In this document: positions 8,451 to 22,285 of the stretch, piece by piece
Position numbering within the stretch: position 1 is the first letter of the stretch
Layout of the letters: each line of letters opens with the position of its first letter
DNA from: an uncultured Methanolobus sp.
GTDB taxonomy: Archaea > Halobacteriota > Methanosarcinia > Methanosarcinales > Methanosarcinaceae
DNA: 64,000 nt
Assembly: GCF_963665675.1 (NCBI RefSeq)
Contig: NZ_OY762426.1
Location: forward strand, 2,294,001 to 2,358,000
Direction of reading: 5' to 3'
The notes under the pieces: model-generated
What the model saw: the letters and a program-made list of their open reading frames with translations, nothing else
What the model was told of the DNA's origin: nothing
Databases searched by the model: none
Translations under genes and position numbers: made by a program

Positions 8451-8545
8451 GATGTACTTTAGTTAGGGGAGTTTAAACAAATACTAATATAAAGAAAATA
8501 AGGATTGTTATAACTGGAAATAAATGTCATTTTGAAAGGGGCCTA
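8451..8545 (+). repeat. Right copy of the ~95-bp direct repeat
   Basis: Same orientation and about 89/95 identity to bases 1-95. Unlike the left copy it is not followed by a gene on the plus strand; the next sequence is a set of hairpins and then the 3' end of rps10 on the other strand. The pair could be the ends of an inserted block, or a duplicated promoter/leader left behind by rearrangement. Confidence 0.9.
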
Positions 8546-8555
8546 ATCTGAAAAT

Positions 8556-8661
8556 CTTTCATAGCCAGCACTGGCTGGCTTAATGAAAGTTAAGAATTAG
8601 AGTGGGTTACAGATGTGATCTGTAACTTAAGAGTTTATAGTTATTGTTAACAATAACTATA
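8556..8661. terminator. Three successive hairpins downstream of rps10
   Basis: Read on the minus strand, the end of the core operon is followed by a perfect 26-base palindrome (8636-8661, beginning four bases past the rps10 stop), a 9-bp stem with three-base loop (8606-8626, GTTACAGAT/ATCTGTAAC) and a hairpin with arms CTTTCAT/ATGAAAG enclosing AGCCAG/CTGGCT (8556-8589). Such a stack is a plausible terminator or RNA-stabilising end for a very long, highly expressed operon. Confidence 0.6.
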
Positions 8662-8665
8662 TTTT

Positions 8666-10283
<1,618 letters not shown>

Positions 10284-10398
10284 TTTAATTACTCCTTATT
10301 TAATGTTAGTTTCAATATGATTTGACCTAATAGTTGTTTCTGCTTTTAAACCTTTCTGACAAAATAGGGTTTTGCAGCAGAATGCTACTAATTCCTTA

Positions 10399-12597
10399 TT
10401 ATATACTAAGGAAGTCGGATGCCTGTGGAAGCTCCTTCTTAAGTCCCTTTCTTTCTCTGATGCCGCTTACTATTTCACCAGTAAGGTTTGCTGGAAGTGT
10501 ATCGAATCCTGCAAACTCTGTGCTCCACATTGCACGTCCTTCTGTTGCAGATCTGATGTCTCCTGCAAATCCGAAAAGCTCGGACACTGGTGCTCTTGAC
10601 TCTATAATTGTCATGTCACCTTCAGATGTCATGTTGATAATGATTCCACGACGTCCCTGGATTTCCTTGGTTGCGCCGCCCATCTGGTCCTGTGGGACCT
10701 GGATGAATACCTTCTGGTATGGTTCAAGAAGTGTGTCGTCAGCCATAAGCATTGCTGCCTGGATACCCTGTCTGGATGCAGGTATTACCTGTGCCGGTCC
10801 TCTGTGGACAGCATCTTCGTGAAGCTTTGCATCCATGAGTTTTACCTTAACACCCATACATGGTTCCTTTGAAAGAGGTCCTCCCTTCATTACTTCGTGG
10901 AATCCCTCAAGGATGAGTTCCATGGTTTCATTCAGGTGCTGGATACCTTTTGTCATGTCAAGGTAAACATTGCTCTCAAATATATCTGCAATACCCTTTG
11001 CCTCGTCCTTGTCCATACCTGCTTCCATGAGCTTTTCTCTGCGCTCAACTTCAGGCATACGCATGGATATTTCGCCAGCCTTGATAAGGTCTCTGACGCC
11101 TTCCTCGAGTGGTTCGACTTCAACATAGAACCTGTTGTGTCTGTTTGGTGACTTTCCTTCTACAGGTCCGGCACTACCACGGATGGTTTCACGGTATACT
11201 ACAATAGGTGGTGTGGTTGTGATCTCTACACCTTTGTCACGCTCAATCCTGTGTGCAATAACTTCAAGGTGGAGTTCTCCCATACCGGCCATAAGGTGTT
11301 CACCGGTTTCTTCGTCAAGCGTAATCTTAAGTGTTGGGTCTTCCTTTGCTACCTGCCTAAGTACGTCGACAAGTTTTGGAAGGTCCTTCATGTGCTTAGC
11401 TTCTACTGCCACAGTAACTACAGGTTCACTTGCGTGTGTAATGCTCTCGAAAGGCTCCATGCCTTCAAGGGTTGTTACTGTTGATCCTACAATTGCATCT
11501 CTGAGCCCGGTTACAGCTGCAATATTTCCAGCAGGGATGTTCTCCACTTCAAGTCTCTTTGGACCCATGAAAACACCGACTTGCTGAATTCTGTTTGTTC
11601 TTGATGTGCCGGATACGAAAGCTTCCATACCACGTGTGAGTGATCCGCTGAACAACCTTCCGGTTGCAACTTCACCTGCATGTGGGTCCATGGTAATATC
11701 TGTAACCATAAAAGCAAGGTCTGCCTCAGGATCTGCAGTGATCATTGATTTGTAGATATGGGATTCCTTGTCTCCGTGCCAGATAGCGCCAATCCTTCCT
11801 TCCTGTGCCTCAAGTGGTGATGGAAGGAACCTGATGACCATATCGTTCAGGACTTCATGGAGTGGGCACTTGTCTGCAAGTTCCTTTATGCTTTCTGGAT
11901 CATCAGACTTATTGTAATCAAAAATCTGCTGGAAACTAACTCCGGTTTTCTGCATCATAGGTACACTGATAGCCCAGTTGTACAGAGCTGAACCGAATGC
12001 AACAGTACCTTCTGCTGCGTCGACTTTCCATCCTGCCTTGTAACGCTCTTCGTTCATACCCTTGATGAGCTTGTTAACGTGGTCGATGAGTTTTCCGAGC
12101 CTGATCTGCATTTCCTGTCCGTCAACCTGAAGTTCGTTGATGAGACGGTCAACCTTGTTGATGAAAAGAACTGGCTTGACGTGTTCCTTGAGTGCCTGCC
12201 TGAGTACGGTTTCTGTTTGTGGCATTGTACCTTCCACAGCATCAATTACCACTACTGCTCCATCTACTGCACGCATTGCACGTGTAACGTCACCACCAAA
12301 GTCTACGTGACCTGGTGTGTCGATAAGGTTAATGAGATATTCCTCTCCATCATACTCGTGGACCATTGAAACGTTTGCTGAATCAATTGTAATACCTCTT
12401 TCCTGCTCTTCTTCATCAGAATCTGTCCAGCATGCGTTACCAGCAAGCTCTTTAGAGAGCATACCTGCACCTGCAAGGAGGTTATCTGATAATGTTGTTT
12501 TACCGTGGTCGATGTGCGCAACAATTCCTATGTTACGGATCATCTCTGGTTTGCCCATGAGTGCTGCCACACGATCGACCATTTTATCTTTAGCCAT
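10399..12597 (-). CDS. fusA: Translation elongation factor EF-2
   Basis: A 732-residue translocase GTPase. The P-loop AHIDHGKTT is at residues 27-35, and DTPGH and NKVD follow. The diphthamide target is the His in DAVHRGPAQ in domain IV. Length is normal. A 115-base gap separates it from EF-1alpha downstream, enough for an internal promoter. Confidence 0.98.
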   Translation of the reverse strand: MAKDKMVDRVAALMGKPEMIRNIGIVAHIDHGKTTLSDNLLAGAGMLSKELAGNACWTDSDEEEQERGITIDSANVSMVHEYDGEEYLINLIDTPGHVDFGGDVTRAMRAVDGAVVVIDAVEGTMPQTETVLRQALKEHVKPVLFINKVDRLINELQVDGQEMQIRLGKLIDHVNKLIKGMNEERYKAGWKVDAAEGTVAFGSALYNWAISVPMMQKTGVSFQQIFDYNKSDDPESIKELADKCPLHEVLNDMVIRFLPSPLEAQEGRIGAIWHGDKESHIYKSMITADPEADLAFMVTDITMDPHAGEVATGRLFSGSLTRGMEAFVSGTSRTNRIQQVGVFMGPKRLEVENIPAGNIAAVTGLRDAIVGSTVTTLEGMEPFESITHASEPVVTVAVEAKHMKDLPKLVDVLRQVAKEDPTLKITLDEETGEHLMAGMGELHLEVIAHRIERDKGVEITTTPPIVVYRETIRGSAGPVEGKSPNRHNRFYVEVEPLEEGVRDLIKAGEISMRMPEVERREKLMEAGMDKDEAKGIADIFESNVYLDMTKGIQHLNETMELILEGFHEVMKGGPLSKEPCMGVKVKLMDAKLHEDAVHRGPAQVIPASRQGIQAAMLMADDTLLEPYQKVFIQVPQDQMGGATKEIQGRRGIIINMTSEGDMTIIESRAPVSELFGFAGDIRSATEGRAMWSTEFAGFDTLPANLTGEIVSGIRERKGLKKELPQASDFLSI

Positions 12598-12639
12598 ATT
12601 AATTACCTATTTCGGATTTACTTCATAATATGTACAACG

Positions 12640-13200
12640 TTAACGTGCTGCCTTTGCGACTCTTTCCTTTGCATCTTTCCTGTTGATTGAGAAGCATTTA
12701 GCATCGCGGTTGGAAGCTGCAATCAGTTCTGATGCAAGGCATTCTGCTGCGGTCCTCTTGGACTTGAAAGCTGACTGGCTGGCACCCTTTGTGATATATC
12801 TGAGCGCGCTGTCGACACGTCTCTGTGGAGCAGTGTCTACTGCTTTTGGTACGGATATTCCACCGTACTTAAGTCTGACAACTTCTTCCCTTGGACCCGC
12901 ATTTGCAATAGCTTCAACAAGTACCTGTACAGGATTCTTCTGTGTTCTTTTATTGATGATATCAAAAGCTTCAGAGACAATCATCATTGCTCTCTGTTTC
13001 TTTCCTGTGTTCTGCTCGTTGCGCATTACATTGTTGACAAGGCGCTCAACGATGCAGATATCTGACTTATTGAACTGCTGTCTTGCATGCTTTCCATTTG
13101 TATGTGGAATTATTACAGGGTCAAGGTTCACGTACCTTTTGATTCCCTGGTCTGTGACCTCTACTTCTCCGAGATCCCATTTTCCGAATAACTTATACAT
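12640..13200 (-). CDS. rps7: 30S ribosomal protein S7
   Basis: A 186-residue archaeal S7 (uS7), which binds the 3' major domain of 16S rRNA. The start at MYKLFGKW is chosen because AAGGAGAT lies just before it; the open frame reaches 11 codons further into the tail of rps12. It is four bases downstream of the rps12 stop. Confidence 0.96.
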   Translation of the reverse strand: MYKLFGKWDLGEVEVTDQGIKRYVNLDPVIIPHTNGKHARQQFNKSDICIVERLVNNVMRNEQNTGKKQRAMMIVSEAFDIINKRTQKNPVQVLVEAIANAGPREEVVRLKYGGISVPKAVDTAPQRRVDSALRYITKGASQSAFKSKRTAAECLASELIAASNRDAKCFSINRKDAKERVAKAAR

Positions 13201-13204
13201 CTGA

Positions 13205-13633
13205 TTATCTCCTTGGTTTCTCTTTACGGCCAATGACCATTTCTCTTAAAGATACGTTGTTAACAGCGGTAACCTTAAAGCGTACACCAGGGATATCACC
13301 CATTGCACCACCCATGCGGCCACCGATTCTTTCTACTGTAACTTCGTCGTGCTCGTCAATAAAGTTGATAGCTCCGTCTCCGGGGCAGAAAGCTGACACC
13401 TGACGTCCGTTCTTGATCAACTGTATTCTTACACATTTCCTGATTGCTGAGTTTGGCTGTTTAGCCTCTACGCCCACCTTCTCAAGCACAATACCTCTCC
13501 CTTGAGGTGCACCACTGAGTGGATCTGCTTTTACGTCAAGACCAAGTTCACGCCTGTTATAGCGAGAATCCTTCCATCTTGCATCCTTTCGCATGCGTTT
13601 AATAGTGTGAGCTGCAAATTTTCCATTTGGCAT
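13205..13633 (-). CDS. rps12: 30S ribosomal protein S12
   Basis: A 142-residue archaeal S12 (uS12), a decoding-centre protein. The conserved PNSAIRK stretch of the decoding loop is present. I start at MPNGKFAAH, preceded by a GGAGGA-type site, rather than the ATG 18 codons upstream. It sits between nusA and rps7, the standard archaeal order. Confidence 0.97.
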   Translation of the reverse strand: MPNGKFAAHTIKRMRKDARWKDSRYNRRELGLDVKADPLSGAPQGRGIVLEKVGVEAKQPNSAIRKCVRIQLIKNGRQVSAFCPGDGAINFIDEHDEVTVERIGGRMGGAMGDIPGVRFKVTAVNNVSLREMVIGRKEKPRR

Positions 13634-13683
13634 ATTATATCCTCCAATTAATGTCTTTGATGAGTATGATATTATTTGAACAA

Positions 13684-14127
13684 TCACTGCAGTATTACGT
13701 CATCTATGTCGTGATGTCTCTTTGCGACAAGTTTGACTTTTTCAATGTTTTTCCCATTACGTCCTATGGCAAGACCCTTGTCTTTATTAGATACTTCTAC
13801 ATAAGCTAATCGCTTATTGTTTCTGCTGGCGATGTTCACTGATTTGACAGTTACCGGGCTGAATGCGTTCTTTATAAACGCATCTGGTTCGTCCGAATAT
13901 TCGACAAGATCGATCTGTTTATCCACTGTTTTCTTCATACGGTTGATGTGGTCCCCTTTTCTCCCGATTGCAGCACCCATATCACCTGCTTTTATTACAT
14001 AGATTATCCTGCCGTCTTCGATTATACAATCTTTGACCGCCGCACCGGTTAATTTTTCAAATAATGCAATGTATCGGATACCTTCAGTGGATAACTTGAT
14101 CTCGCCCAAATATCGCAACTCCTTCAA
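13684..14127 (-). CDS. nusA: NusA-like transcription factor (KH domains)
   Basis: A 147-residue archaeal NusA consisting only of two KH domains; the GxxG loops are visible as GRKG (~61) and GRNG (~126). Archaeal NusA lacks the bacterial polymerase-binding and S1 domains. It is thought to act in elongation/termination or RNA binding. Its ATG overlaps the rpl30e stop by four bases. Confidence 0.93.
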   Translation of the reverse strand: MKELRYLGEIKLSTEGIRYIALFEKLTGAAVKDCIIEDGRIIYVIKAGDMGAAIGRKGDHINRMKKTVDKQIDLVEYSDEPDAFIKNAFSPVTVKSVNIASRNNKRLAYVEVSNKDKGLAIGRNGKNIEKVKLVAKRHHDIDDVILQ

Positions 14128-14411
14128 GCGGCAGCCAGAATATCAGACTCTCCGCTGTCAATGATTGCCATTGCAGCGATGAGGTATGGTTTTCCGCATG
14201 CAGGGCCAAGTTCTGTTCCTGTGCCCGGGTAGTCGAGTATCGGTACGTTTGTGCTTTCTATCTTGGCTCTGACATCTGCAGGACAGTTTGAAGCAAGTAC
14301 TACCATTTTTGCGTCTTCGCTTATGGCAGCATCAATAGTCCTGTTAGATCCAATGATCACCTTTCCGGTTCTGATCACTTTGATAAGTGCTTTGTCAATG
14401 TTAATATCCAT
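14124..14411 (-). CDS. rpl30e: 50S ribosomal protein L30e
   Basis: A 95-residue L30e/L7Ae-fold protein with the LASNCPADV and GTGTELG stretches of eL30. It binds rRNA kink-turns. It lies 100 bases after rpoA'' and overlaps nusA, matching the conserved archaeal cluster. Confidence 0.93.
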   Translation of the reverse strand: MDINIDKALIKVIRTGKVIIGSNRTIDAAISEDAKMVVLASNCPADVRAKIESTNVPILDYPGTGTELGPACGKPYLIAAMAIIDSGESDILAAA

Positions 14412-14511
14412 TTATATCAACTCATTTATAACGTCATTTTGAGATTTGTATTAATAAGTGATTCCGTATATTTACTTTCTGGTTGTTCTTTATATACTTC
14501 TATATAACGAA

Positions 14512-15657
14512 CTATTGTTTTGTAATTAGATGTACGTCTCCTGTTCCAAGCTTAATAGGCTGCCCGACAATAATATTCTCGGTAACACCATTAAGCTCGT
14601 CACGGTCCCCTCGCATACCTGCATCTAGAAGGTGGTTTACAGTAACTTCGAATGCTGCACGTGCAAACACACTGGCTTTCTCACCGGAAATACCGTGCCT
14701 TCCGATCTGCTTTACTTCTCCGTCACAGCACATGATATCAGATACCAGCATAATGTGTCTGATATCCACAGTAAGGCCCTGCTCAGACAGTGTGTTGGTA
14801 GCTTCAGTAATTATCGAGTTCCTTGCAGCTTCGATTCCGAACACCTCATAGATCTCGCCAATGTTGTTGGTGGATGTCCTTGTAACATCAACACCTTCGA
14901 TCTGGAGGACGTTCTTAAGCTGTGAACCTTCCGTATAGAGAGTATATTCCTCACTATCTTTTCTGATAACTACTCTCTTGATACCCTCAATTCCTTTCAG
15001 AGTGATTGAGTGTATGTTCTTTGCAAGCTGGAGTAGCTCACGGTATGATGGTGCGTTAGGTGTAACAATGATCTGGTTTGCAACACTATCTGAAACATTT
15101 ACCATTACATCCAGTTCATCCCTTAGCTTGTCGGCGATCTCGTCAGGAGTAAGTGCCCTGTGATTAAGTGTCTTCTCATGCAGGTCAATGATAAGGTGCA
15201 TATTTGCCAGGTCAGTGGTGATATCTGCAAGGTGTTCGATGTGGGTTGCTTCGATTTCCCATGCAAGATGACGTGCCTTATCTCTATCATTTGCATATTC
15301 TTTTTCAAGGGCAATGGTCATCATTGGTGTGCTTGGCTGCTTTCTTGCATCCACAATCTCAATAAGACGTGGCAGACCAAGTGTTACGTTAATTTCAGCG
15401 ACACCAGCATAGTGGAAAGTACGCATGGTCATCTGAGTGCCCGGTTCACCAATGGACTGTGCTGAAACAACACCTACTGCTTCACAGGGTTCCACACATG
15501 CATAGTCGTAGCTTGCCATCAAACGTTCGATGATTTCCTCGAGTTCCTTCTTGGTAACACCCACCTTCATAACATCATCTTTCAATGTTTTCATGATGTT
15601 CTTTGGCAGGTTAAGTCCTGAAATCATTGAATCAATTGTAGTTTCACTGATTGTCAT
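14512..15657 (-). CDS. rpoA2: DNA-directed RNA polymerase subunit A''
   Basis: A 381-residue C-terminal portion of the largest polymerase subunit, equivalent to the bridge-helix/trigger-loop part of bacterial beta'. The trigger-loop region [13 protein letters not shown] is present. The start ATG lies immediately after the rpoA' stop, as usual for the split archaeal subunit. Confidence 0.97.
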   Translation of the reverse strand: MTISETTIDSMISGLNLPKNIMKTLKDDVMKVGVTKKELEEIIERLMASYDYACVEPCEAVGVVSAQSIGEPGTQMTMRTFHYAGVAEINVTLGLPRLIEIVDARKQPSTPMMTIALEKEYANDRDKARHLAWEIEATHIEHLADITTDLANMHLIIDLHEKTLNHRALTPDEIADKLRDELDVMVNVSDSVANQIIVTPNAPSYRELLQLAKNIHSITLKGIEGIKRVVIRKDSEEYTLYTEGSQLKNVLQIEGVDVTRTSTNNIGEIYEVFGIEAARNSIITEATNTLSEQGLTVDIRHIMLVSDIMCCDGEVKQIGRHGISGEKASVFARAAFEVTVNHLLDAGMRGDRDELNGVTENIIVGQPIKLGTGDVHLITKQ

Positions 15658-15658
15658 T

Positions 15659-18304
15659 TTAGTTCACCTCTTTCCCGGTGACCATCCTGACAATGCGGTG
15701 AACCGCTTCAGGTTTACTATAGTCACTCTTGGTGGAGTCAATTCCGTCTTCTCCATACTTGAACTGGACAATAACTCCACGTGTTTCACGTACTGATCCG
15801 TCATACTGGACTTCAAGGTCCTGCAATGCGTTTACAAGTCTCCTCTGCAGGTAGCCTGACTGTGATGTACGGACTGCAGTATCTACAAGACCTTCACGAC
15901 CACCAATTGCGTGGAAGAAGTATTCGGTCGGGTTCAGCCCGCTCTTATAACTTGCCTTCACAAAACCGTGAGCATCCGCACCAAGGTCACCCTTGTCAAA
16001 GTGTGGGAGCGTCCTTCCTGCATAACCTCTTCTTATCCTTTCACCACGAACCGCCTGCTGTCCGACACAGGCAGCCATCTGGGTTAGGTTAAGCATTGAT
16101 CCTCTTGCACCGGATTTTGCCATGAGCACCGCAGAGTTCTCAAGACCAAGCTGCTTACCGGCAATGTTACCGGTCTGGTCCCTGGCCTTACCGAGCTCCT
16201 GCATGATCTTCATTTCAATGGTTTCTTCAAGGGTACGTCCCGGCAGTGGTTCAAGTTCCTTTGCTTCATAAGCTTCAATGAGTTTCTTAACCTTTTCCTC
16301 CGCCTCATTCAGGAGGTTGCCGATCTGTACCTTTGCGGTATGTGGTATGTCTTCGTCACTGATACCAAAACTAAGACCTGTTTTCATCACACCGCGAATT
16401 GCAAGCCTTGTAAAGTCGTCCACAAACTTGGCTCCAGCCTCGGAGCCGTATTCCTTCATAACCTTGTCAAGGATCTTGCCCTTAAAAGCTCCAATAGACT
16501 GTTCATCAATGGTACCCTGAAGCATTTCTCCGTCTTCTATGACAACATAAGCGTTATATTCACAATCCTTCTTCTTACAGGTATCACACTTAAAGCAGGC
16601 CTGTGCAGGGAATTCAACATAGAGTCCTTTCGGAAGGATCTGGCTGAAGATCTGTTTTCCGTTCCACAGTGGTTCACCATCTTCTGAGTAACTTGCCGGT
16701 TCCGGCAGGACCCGGATGTCTGACTTTCTGAGAAGTTCAAGAGCTGCGTTCTTTGTGATCTTGTTCTCGTTCCTTGTTAGCAGGAAAAGCCCTGAGATGT
16801 GATCGTGTATACCGCCGATGATAGGTCCTCCAAAACGTGGGGACAGGATGTTTTCCTGTACTTGCATAAGGATACTGGCTTCTGCCCTTGACTCTTCGGT
16901 CTGGAGGACGTGCATGTTCATTTCGTCACCGTCAAAGTCAGCATTGTATGGCGGACATACTGCCGGGTTAAGCCTGAATGTTTTGAATGGAAGTACCTTG
17001 ACCCTGTGGGCCATGATACTCATCTTGTGGAGTGAAGGCTGCCTGTTAAAGAGAACAATGTCGCCGTCCATGAGTTGTCTTTCAACAGTCCAACCAGTCT
17101 CAATCTTCTCTGCAAGTTCTTCTTTGTTGGTCTCAGATACTCTTATACGCCTTCCATCATCGCGTATTGCGTAATTTGCACCTGGATGCACCTGGTTACC
17201 ACGCTGTACATACATGCGTAGAAGCTCAATATTTCTTGATGTTACTTTTTCAGGAATTGTCATCTGCATGGCAATTGCAAAAGGTACGCCGACTTCATTT
17301 ATACTAAGGTTTGGATCCGGTGATACTACGGTACGTGCTGAGAAATTGACACGCTTACCGGACAGACTTCCTCTGAAACGTCCTTCCTTACCCTTAAGGC
17401 GCTGTGTGAGTGTCTTGAGTGGTCTTCCTGACCTGTGCCTTGCAGGAGGCACACCTGATACTTCGTTGTCGAAGAATGTTGTAACGTGATACTGGAGAAG
17501 TTCCCACAGGTCTTCAATAATAAGCTGAGGTGCACCCGCGTCCCTGTTCTCCTGGAATCTCTGGTTGATTCTAATAATATCTACCAGCTTGTGGGTCAGG
17601 TCATCTTCACTGCGCTGACCTGATTCAAGTGTAATTGATGGCCTGACAGTTACCGGTGGCACCGGAAGAACTGTAAGGATCATCCATTCCGGCCTTGCAC
17701 TTTCAGGGTCCATTCCCAGAACTTTTACATCTTCATCAGGGATGTTCTCAAAACGGTCACGAATCTCTGTTGGAGTAAGTTTGTGTCCGTCTTCAATGTA
17801 ATCACTTGGTTTTTCGAACTTGATCTCGAGCTGTTCGGTTGAACAGTATGGGCAGGTCTTTGACTTACGTGATTCCTTGAATACTTCGTTGATTATGTTG
17901 TCAGGGAGATGTCCCATTTCCCTGGATGTTTCAAGTTGCTCAAGGAAATCTCTCTTCTTTTCAGGTTCAAGAAGAAGCCTGCTGCAGTTCCTGCATACAG
18001 AACGTAATGTCTTGCGTATTGTCTTGTTAAAACCAACATGGATTACCGGGGCTACAAGGTCAATGTGTCCAAAGTGTCCAGGACATTCTCCTGCACGGCT
18101 GCCACAGGTCTTACATTTAAGACCTGGGTCAATAACTCCGAGGCGAAGATCCATAAGACCCATGTCAATTGGATAACCGTCGTCGTCATAGGTGTCAGCA
18201 GTAATAATTGCTGTTACACTCATCTTCCTGACCTCTCTTGGAGAGATCAGACCGAATTTTATAGCACCGACCCTTTTTGGAATTGATGGAATATCATTGT
18301 TCAT
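15659..18304 (-). CDS. rpoA1: DNA-directed RNA polymerase subunit A'
   Basis: An 881-residue N-terminal portion of the largest subunit. The absolutely conserved [10 protein letters not shown] motif holds the catalytic Mg, and Cys-rich zinc sites are visible near the N-terminus ([17 protein letters not shown]). Length is normal and no intein interrupts it. It is followed directly by rpoA''. Confidence 0.98.
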   Translation of the reverse strand: MNNDIPSIPKRVGAIKFGLISPREVRKMSVTAIITADTYDDDGYPIDMGLMDLRLGVIDPGLKCKTCGSRAGECPGHFGHIDLVAPVIHVGFNKTIRKTLRSVCRNCSRLLLEPEKKRDFLEQLETSREMGHLPDNIINEVFKESRKSKTCPYCSTEQLEIKFEKPSDYIEDGHKLTPTEIRDRFENIPDEDVKVLGMDPESARPEWMILTVLPVPPVTVRPSITLESGQRSEDDLTHKLVDIIRINQRFQENRDAGAPQLIIEDLWELLQYHVTTFFDNEVSGVPPARHRSGRPLKTLTQRLKGKEGRFRGSLSGKRVNFSARTVVSPDPNLSINEVGVPFAIAMQMTIPEKVTSRNIELLRMYVQRGNQVHPGANYAIRDDGRRIRVSETNKEELAEKIETGWTVERQLMDGDIVLFNRQPSLHKMSIMAHRVKVLPFKTFRLNPAVCPPYNADFDGDEMNMHVLQTEESRAEASILMQVQENILSPRFGGPIIGGIHDHISGLFLLTRNENKITKNAALELLRKSDIRVLPEPASYSEDGEPLWNGKQIFSQILPKGLYVEFPAQACFKCDTCKKKDCEYNAYVVIEDGEMLQGTIDEQSIGAFKGKILDKVMKEYGSEAGAKFVDDFTRLAIRGVMKTGLSFGISDEDIPHTAKVQIGNLLNEAEEKVKKLIEAYEAKELEPLPGRTLEETIEMKIMQELGKARDQTGNIAGKQLGLENSAVLMAKSGARGSMLNLTQMAACVGQQAVRGERIRRGYAGRTLPHFDKGDLGADAHGFVKASYKSGLNPTEYFFHAIGGREGLVDTAVRTSQSGYLQRRLVNALQDLEVQYDGSVRETRGVIVQFKYGEDGIDSTKSDYSKPEAVHRIVRMVTGKEVN

Positions 18305-18317
18305 TTTGATTCACCCC

Positions 18318-20132
18318 TTATACAGCGTCCTCAAGTTGCAGTCTTGGGGCCACACCAAGGGATTTGATTTCGTCAAGCAGCAGTTTGAATGCGTAACTCA
18401 TTTCCACAGGATGGATGTCAGTTTCAGCACCGCAGTTGGAACAGTACCTGACATTCCTCTTCCTGTCAAAGGTTGCTATCATTCCACAGTGTCCGCATAC
18501 AAGCTCTACTACCTTGTCAGACTCATCGAGCAGTCTTTCTTTCAGTGTCATTGCAGCACCGTGGCCGATGAGCACATCACGCTCCATTTCTCCGAAACGC
18601 AGACCACCTTCACGGGCACGACCTTCTGTTGGCTGCCTTGTAAGCACCTGTACAGGCCCACGGGACCTTGCATGCATCTTTGATGCGACCATATGGTGCA
18701 GTTTCTGGTAAAGGATAACTCCTACAAACACATCTGCCTGGATCTTCTTTCCGGTTACACCGTCAAAGAATACTTCCTTTCCGGTGTGTGCGAATCCGTG
18801 TGTCTTAAGAGCGCTGCGGAGGTCGTCTTCATTCTCTCCTGAGAATGAGGTAGCGTTAATCCTCCTTCCTTCCATGGAACCGACCTTACCACCAATCATC
18901 TCAAGCACGTGACCTACTGTCATACGTGAAGGAATTGCATGTGGGTTAATTACAAGATCAGGCACCATCCCTTTCTCTGTAAACGGCATGTCAGCAAAAG
19001 GAACGATCAGTCCGATAACTCCCTTCTGACCGTGTCTTGATGCGAACTTGTCGCCGATCTCGGGTATTCTCTGGTCCCTTATCTTTACCTTTGCAAGACG
19101 TGTTCCGTTTATTGATTCTGTAAGAATAACCGTGTCAACGACCCCTTTCTCGTTGGAACGCATAGTGATGGCACTTTCTCTGCGCTGCTCAACGGTGATG
19201 CCGAAGTCAGACTGTTCTTCGAGGAAACGTGGTGGACTTGTCTTTCCGATAAGTACGTCATTTGGACCTACTCTTGTTTCAGGATTTACAAGACCGTCAA
19301 TGTCAAGATTTGCATATGCTTCAGGACTGCGGGCACCCCTGAATTCGGAGTCAGGAATCTCGAACTTGTCTTCCTGTCCACCAGGGTAGCGCCTTTCCTC
19401 ACCTTCAAATGTCCTGAGGAAGTGACTTCTTCCAAGTCCTCTTTCAATTGAACCCTTGTTGAAAACCAGTGCATCCTCAATATTGTGTCCTTCGTAGGAC
19501 ATAACAGCTACAACGAAGTTCTGACCTGCCGGCCTGTCATCGAAGTGGATGGATTCACAGGTCTGAGTCCTTACCATTGCCCTCTGTGGATAGTGTAAAA
19601 GGTGTGCACGGGTATCCGGTCTGAGCTTGGTGTTGGATGTTGATACACCAATACACTGCTTAACCATTGCTGCACCCATTGTGTTACGTGGGGAAGCATT
19701 GTGTTCAGGATATGGTACCATTCCCGTACAGATTCCCAGCATAAGTCCCGGGTTGATTTCCATGTGGGTGTGCTTGTCTGTGATATGGTCCTTGTAAAGT
19801 GCTATGAATGCATTCTCTTCTTCTTCAGAATCCAGATATTCAACCTTTCCTGATTTTATCAGTTCGTCATATGACATCTTGCCTTCTGCAAGGAGCTCGA
19901 TTTCCTCGTCAGATACAAGCGCCTCTCCGCTTTTTACAATGATAAGTGGTCTTCTGGCACGACCCATGTCAGTGTTGATTAGTACTTCATGAATGTCTTC
20001 ATAATATGTTACATTGATCTGTTCTGACATCATTCCTGACCTGCGCTGTTCCCTGATATTCTCTACCAGTTCAACAGGGTCTGTGTGGGTTCCTACGAAT
20101 TCTCCGTTGAGGAATACTTTAGCTTCATTCAT
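18318..20132 (-). CDS. rpoB1: DNA-directed RNA polymerase subunit B'
   Basis: A 604-residue C-terminal half of the second-largest subunit. Conserved blocks include RHGQKGV, the GEMERD block and a zinc site (CGHCG and CSNCG near residue 560). I choose the start MNEAKVFLN at 20132, which overlaps the rpoB'' stop by eight bases and has GGGAGGA before it. Confidence 0.97.
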   Translation of the reverse strand: MNEAKVFLNGEFVGTHTDPVELVENIREQRRSGMMSEQINVTYYEDIHEVLINTDMGRARRPLIIVKSGEALVSDEEIELLAEGKMSYDELIKSGKVEYLDSEEEENAFIALYKDHITDKHTHMEINPGLMLGICTGMVPYPEHNASPRNTMGAAMVKQCIGVSTSNTKLRPDTRAHLLHYPQRAMVRTQTCESIHFDDRPAGQNFVVAVMSYEGHNIEDALVFNKGSIERGLGRSHFLRTFEGEERRYPGGQEDKFEIPDSEFRGARSPEAYANLDIDGLVNPETRVGPNDVLIGKTSPPRFLEEQSDFGITVEQRRESAITMRSNEKGVVDTVILTESINGTRLAKVKIRDQRIPEIGDKFASRHGQKGVIGLIVPFADMPFTEKGMVPDLVINPHAIPSRMTVGHVLEMIGGKVGSMEGRRINATSFSGENEDDLRSALKTHGFAHTGKEVFFDGVTGKKIQADVFVGVILYQKLHHMVASKMHARSRGPVQVLTRQPTEGRAREGGLRFGEMERDVLIGHGAAMTLKERLLDESDKVVELVCGHCGMIATFDRKRNVRYCSNCGAETDIHPVEMSYAFKLLLDEIKSLGVAPRLQLEDAV

Positions 20133-21777
20133 CGAGAAGTCCTCCCATGTCATCTAATGATTCTGAATAGTTTGTGTACCCGATAGGTTCGGGTTTTTCT
20201 TCTTCTGCCGCAACTGCTACGGTTTTCACTTCTATGTCTTCCAGGTAATCGTCAAGTTCCTCGTCATACTCAGGAAGTGCTTTCAGGGATGAGTTCAGAA
20301 CTGTCTTCACAACTCCAAGGTCGTAAAGAATATTCTTTATTTTCTTGTCTTCATTGGTTCCCGTGGAAAGTTCTACCATTTGTGCGAAGTTCTTGACAAG
20401 ACCACAGTTAGGACCTTCAGGAGTCTCTGACGGGCAAAGTCTGCCCCATTGTGTTGGGTGCAGGTCACGGGCCTCGAAGTGTGGCTGAGCTCTTGAAAGT
20501 GGGGAAATTACACGACGCAGGTGAGAAAGGGTTGAGATATAATCTGTTCTGTCAAGAAGCTGTGATACACCGGTTCTTCCGCCTACCCAGTTACCTGTTG
20601 CCAGTGGGTGCTGAAGCCTGTCAGTGAGCACATCTGCTCTTACAAGCGTGATTACATTGAGTTCACGGTTTCTCATGTTAGCTCTTTCAAGCTGGTATTT
20701 TATGTCTCTTGAGAGTCTGTTGAATGCCACTCTGAAAAGGTCTTCCATAAGGTCACCGGTGAGTTTAAGCCTCTTGTTTGAATAGTGGTCTTTATCATCT
20801 GGTTTTCGTTTGCCAAGTGCCAGTTCGAAACATGATTCGGCCATTCTTCCAAGGAAACTAGCCTTTGCTGCCCTGTCATGAGGTTCGTTTCCAAGATGTG
20901 GTAAAAGATATCTGTCAATGACGTAGTTTGCACGTTTGATCTGGTAGTCCCTTGCCTGTCCCGAAGCAACCCTTGAACCGATCTTCTCCATTGCATCTTC
21001 AATGTTGTCGACCTCTGCTTCTTCGAGGTTCTCAAACATGAATTTCATTATTTCAGGGTCTGTGGATACAGCTTTTACAAGCTCTTCGTCAGTCTCCACA
21101 CCAAGTGCTCTCATGAGTGTGATAAAGTTGAGACGTCCTGATATGGATGGGAATGAAACTTCCAGAAGTGATTTTCTACCTCTTTCAACAACGACCAGTG
21201 CCCTGTATCCTCTTCTCTGTGAGAATACTTTTGAGACTTCTATGGTGTCTCCGTATCTCTCACCAAATTCAGTGAGGATCTTGTTAGGAGCGAGGTCTTC
21301 CAGAGTCATGACAACACGCTCTGTCCCATTGATAATGAAATATCCTCCCGGATCAAGTGGGTCCTCTCCGAACTTGACCATATCATCCTCTCCTATCTCG
21401 GTGAGGTTACAGATGTCTGATTTGATCATGACCGGAAGCTGGCCTATCTTTGCTTCTTGTGGCTCTTTTTCTTCATCATTCTCTACAACACTCATCTGGA
21501 GATAGAGTGGTGCGGAATAGGAAAGGTTCCTGAGCCTTGCTTCATTAGGATAAAGATTTTCGATAGCTCCGTCCGCTTCCTTGACAACGGGGTTCTCAAC
21601 GCGGATATTGCCCAGTTTGATATATGTGTCTTCAAGGTCGGTCTCGATGATCTGTTGTTCATCGATGATTTTTTGAAGACCACTCTCCAGAAACTTATTA
21701 TAGGAATCTATGTGATGCTGTACGATCTTATCTTTCGTGAAAAACGAACGGGGGATCTGTCCTTTGGTTAACGCTAT
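20125..21777 (-). CDS. rpoB2: DNA-directed RNA polymerase subunit B''; start codon unclear
   Basis: The N-terminal half of the second-largest subunit. The first ATG in frame is at 21495, but the frame stays open upstream to a stop at 21801-21799, and that part encodes sequence typical of this subunit ([21 protein letters not shown]). About 90 conserved codons therefore lie before the first ATG. No ATG, GTG or TTG occurs in frame between 21798 and that conserved part. I place the start tentatively at ATA (21777), five bases after AAGGTG; TTA at 21771 or ATC at 21780 are alternatives. A sequencing error or a real non-standard start could explain this. It follows rpoH. Confidence 0.85.
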   Translation of the reverse strand: MALTKGQIPRSFFTKDKIVQHHIDSYNKFLESGLQKIIDEQQIIETDLEDTYIKLGNIRVENPVVKEADGAIENLYPNEARLRNLSYSAPLYLQMSVVENDEEKEPQEAKIGQLPVMIKSDICNLTEIGEDDMVKFGEDPLDPGGYFIINGTERVVMTLEDLAPNKILTEFGERYGDTIEVSKVFSQRRGYRALVVVERGRKSLLEVSFPSISGRLNFITLMRALGVETDEELVKAVSTDPEIMKFMFENLEEAEVDNIEDAMEKIGSRVASGQARDYQIKRANYVIDRYLLPHLGNEPHDRAAKASFLGRMAESCFELALGKRKPDDKDHYSNKRLKLTGDLMEDLFRVAFNRLSRDIKYQLERANMRNRELNVITLVRADVLTDRLQHPLATGNWVGGRTGVSQLLDRTDYISTLSHLRRVISPLSRAQPHFEARDLHPTQWGRLCPSETPEGPNCGLVKNFAQMVELSTGTNEDKKIKNILYDLGVVKTVLNSSLKALPEYDEELDDYLEDIEVKTVAVAAEEEKPEPIGYTNYSESLDDMGGLLDE

Positions 21778-21849
21778 GATAGCACCTTCTTTATGTGGTT
21801 ATTGTGTTTATTGCAAAAAAGCCCTGTCTGAATAATGTGAATATCGCGC

Positions 21850-22086
21850 TTAAGCGATGACAAGTCGATAGTAGAATGCTTCGCCGGCAGTCTGACTGTT
21901 GCGTGTTATCTTTACTACGTCTCCAACCTGTGCCCCAATTTCCTGAATCACGGGATCAACAACCTTGATCTTTGGTAGTTGTTCCTTTTCTATGGCAAAT
22001 TGCTTTAAAACAGATTTAAGTTCATCTTCCAACATTATCTCATGTTTAGGGATCAACTGATGGTCGAGCAGGCTAAATTTTCTCAA
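21850..22086 (-). CDS. rpoH: DNA-directed RNA polymerase subunit H
   Basis: A 78-residue archaeal RpoH, the counterpart of the eukaryotic Rpb5 C-terminal domain. The LIPKHEIM and KIKVVDPV stretches and the terminal YYRLV are typical. It is the first protein gene of the polymerase operon and lies ~50 bases after tRNA-Lys. Confidence 0.96.
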   Translation of the reverse strand: MRKFSLLDHQLIPKHEIMLEDELKSVLKQFAIEKEQLPKIKVVDPVIQEIGAQVGDVVKITRNSQTAGEAFYYRLVIA

Positions 22087-22138
22087 TATATTACTCCTCC
22101 CTCAAAAATGTGAACGTGAACACTCCTGTGCAAAGTGA

Positions 22139-22215
22139 TGGCGGGCTCGTAGGGATTTGAACCCTAGGCCGTCTGGTTAAAAGCCAGACGCTCTGCCTGA
22201 CTGAGCTACGAGCCC
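22139..22215 (-). tRNA. tRNA-Lys (UUU), CCA encoded
   Basis: Read on the minus strand, acceptor arms GGGCTCG/CGAGCCC pair perfectly. The anticodon stem GTCTGG/CCAGAC encloses loop CTTTTAA with anticodon TTT (Lys). The T-arm has GGTTCAAATCC. Discriminator G is followed by an encoded CCA at 22141-22139. The gene is immediately upstream of rpoH and probably shares its transcript. Confidence 0.95.
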
Positions 22216-22285
22216 AATGTGTTGGGTGGATTTGCTGGGGCTGCTTCACGTTCATCGACTTCGGTGTAGCGGTGGATAAAGGCAC

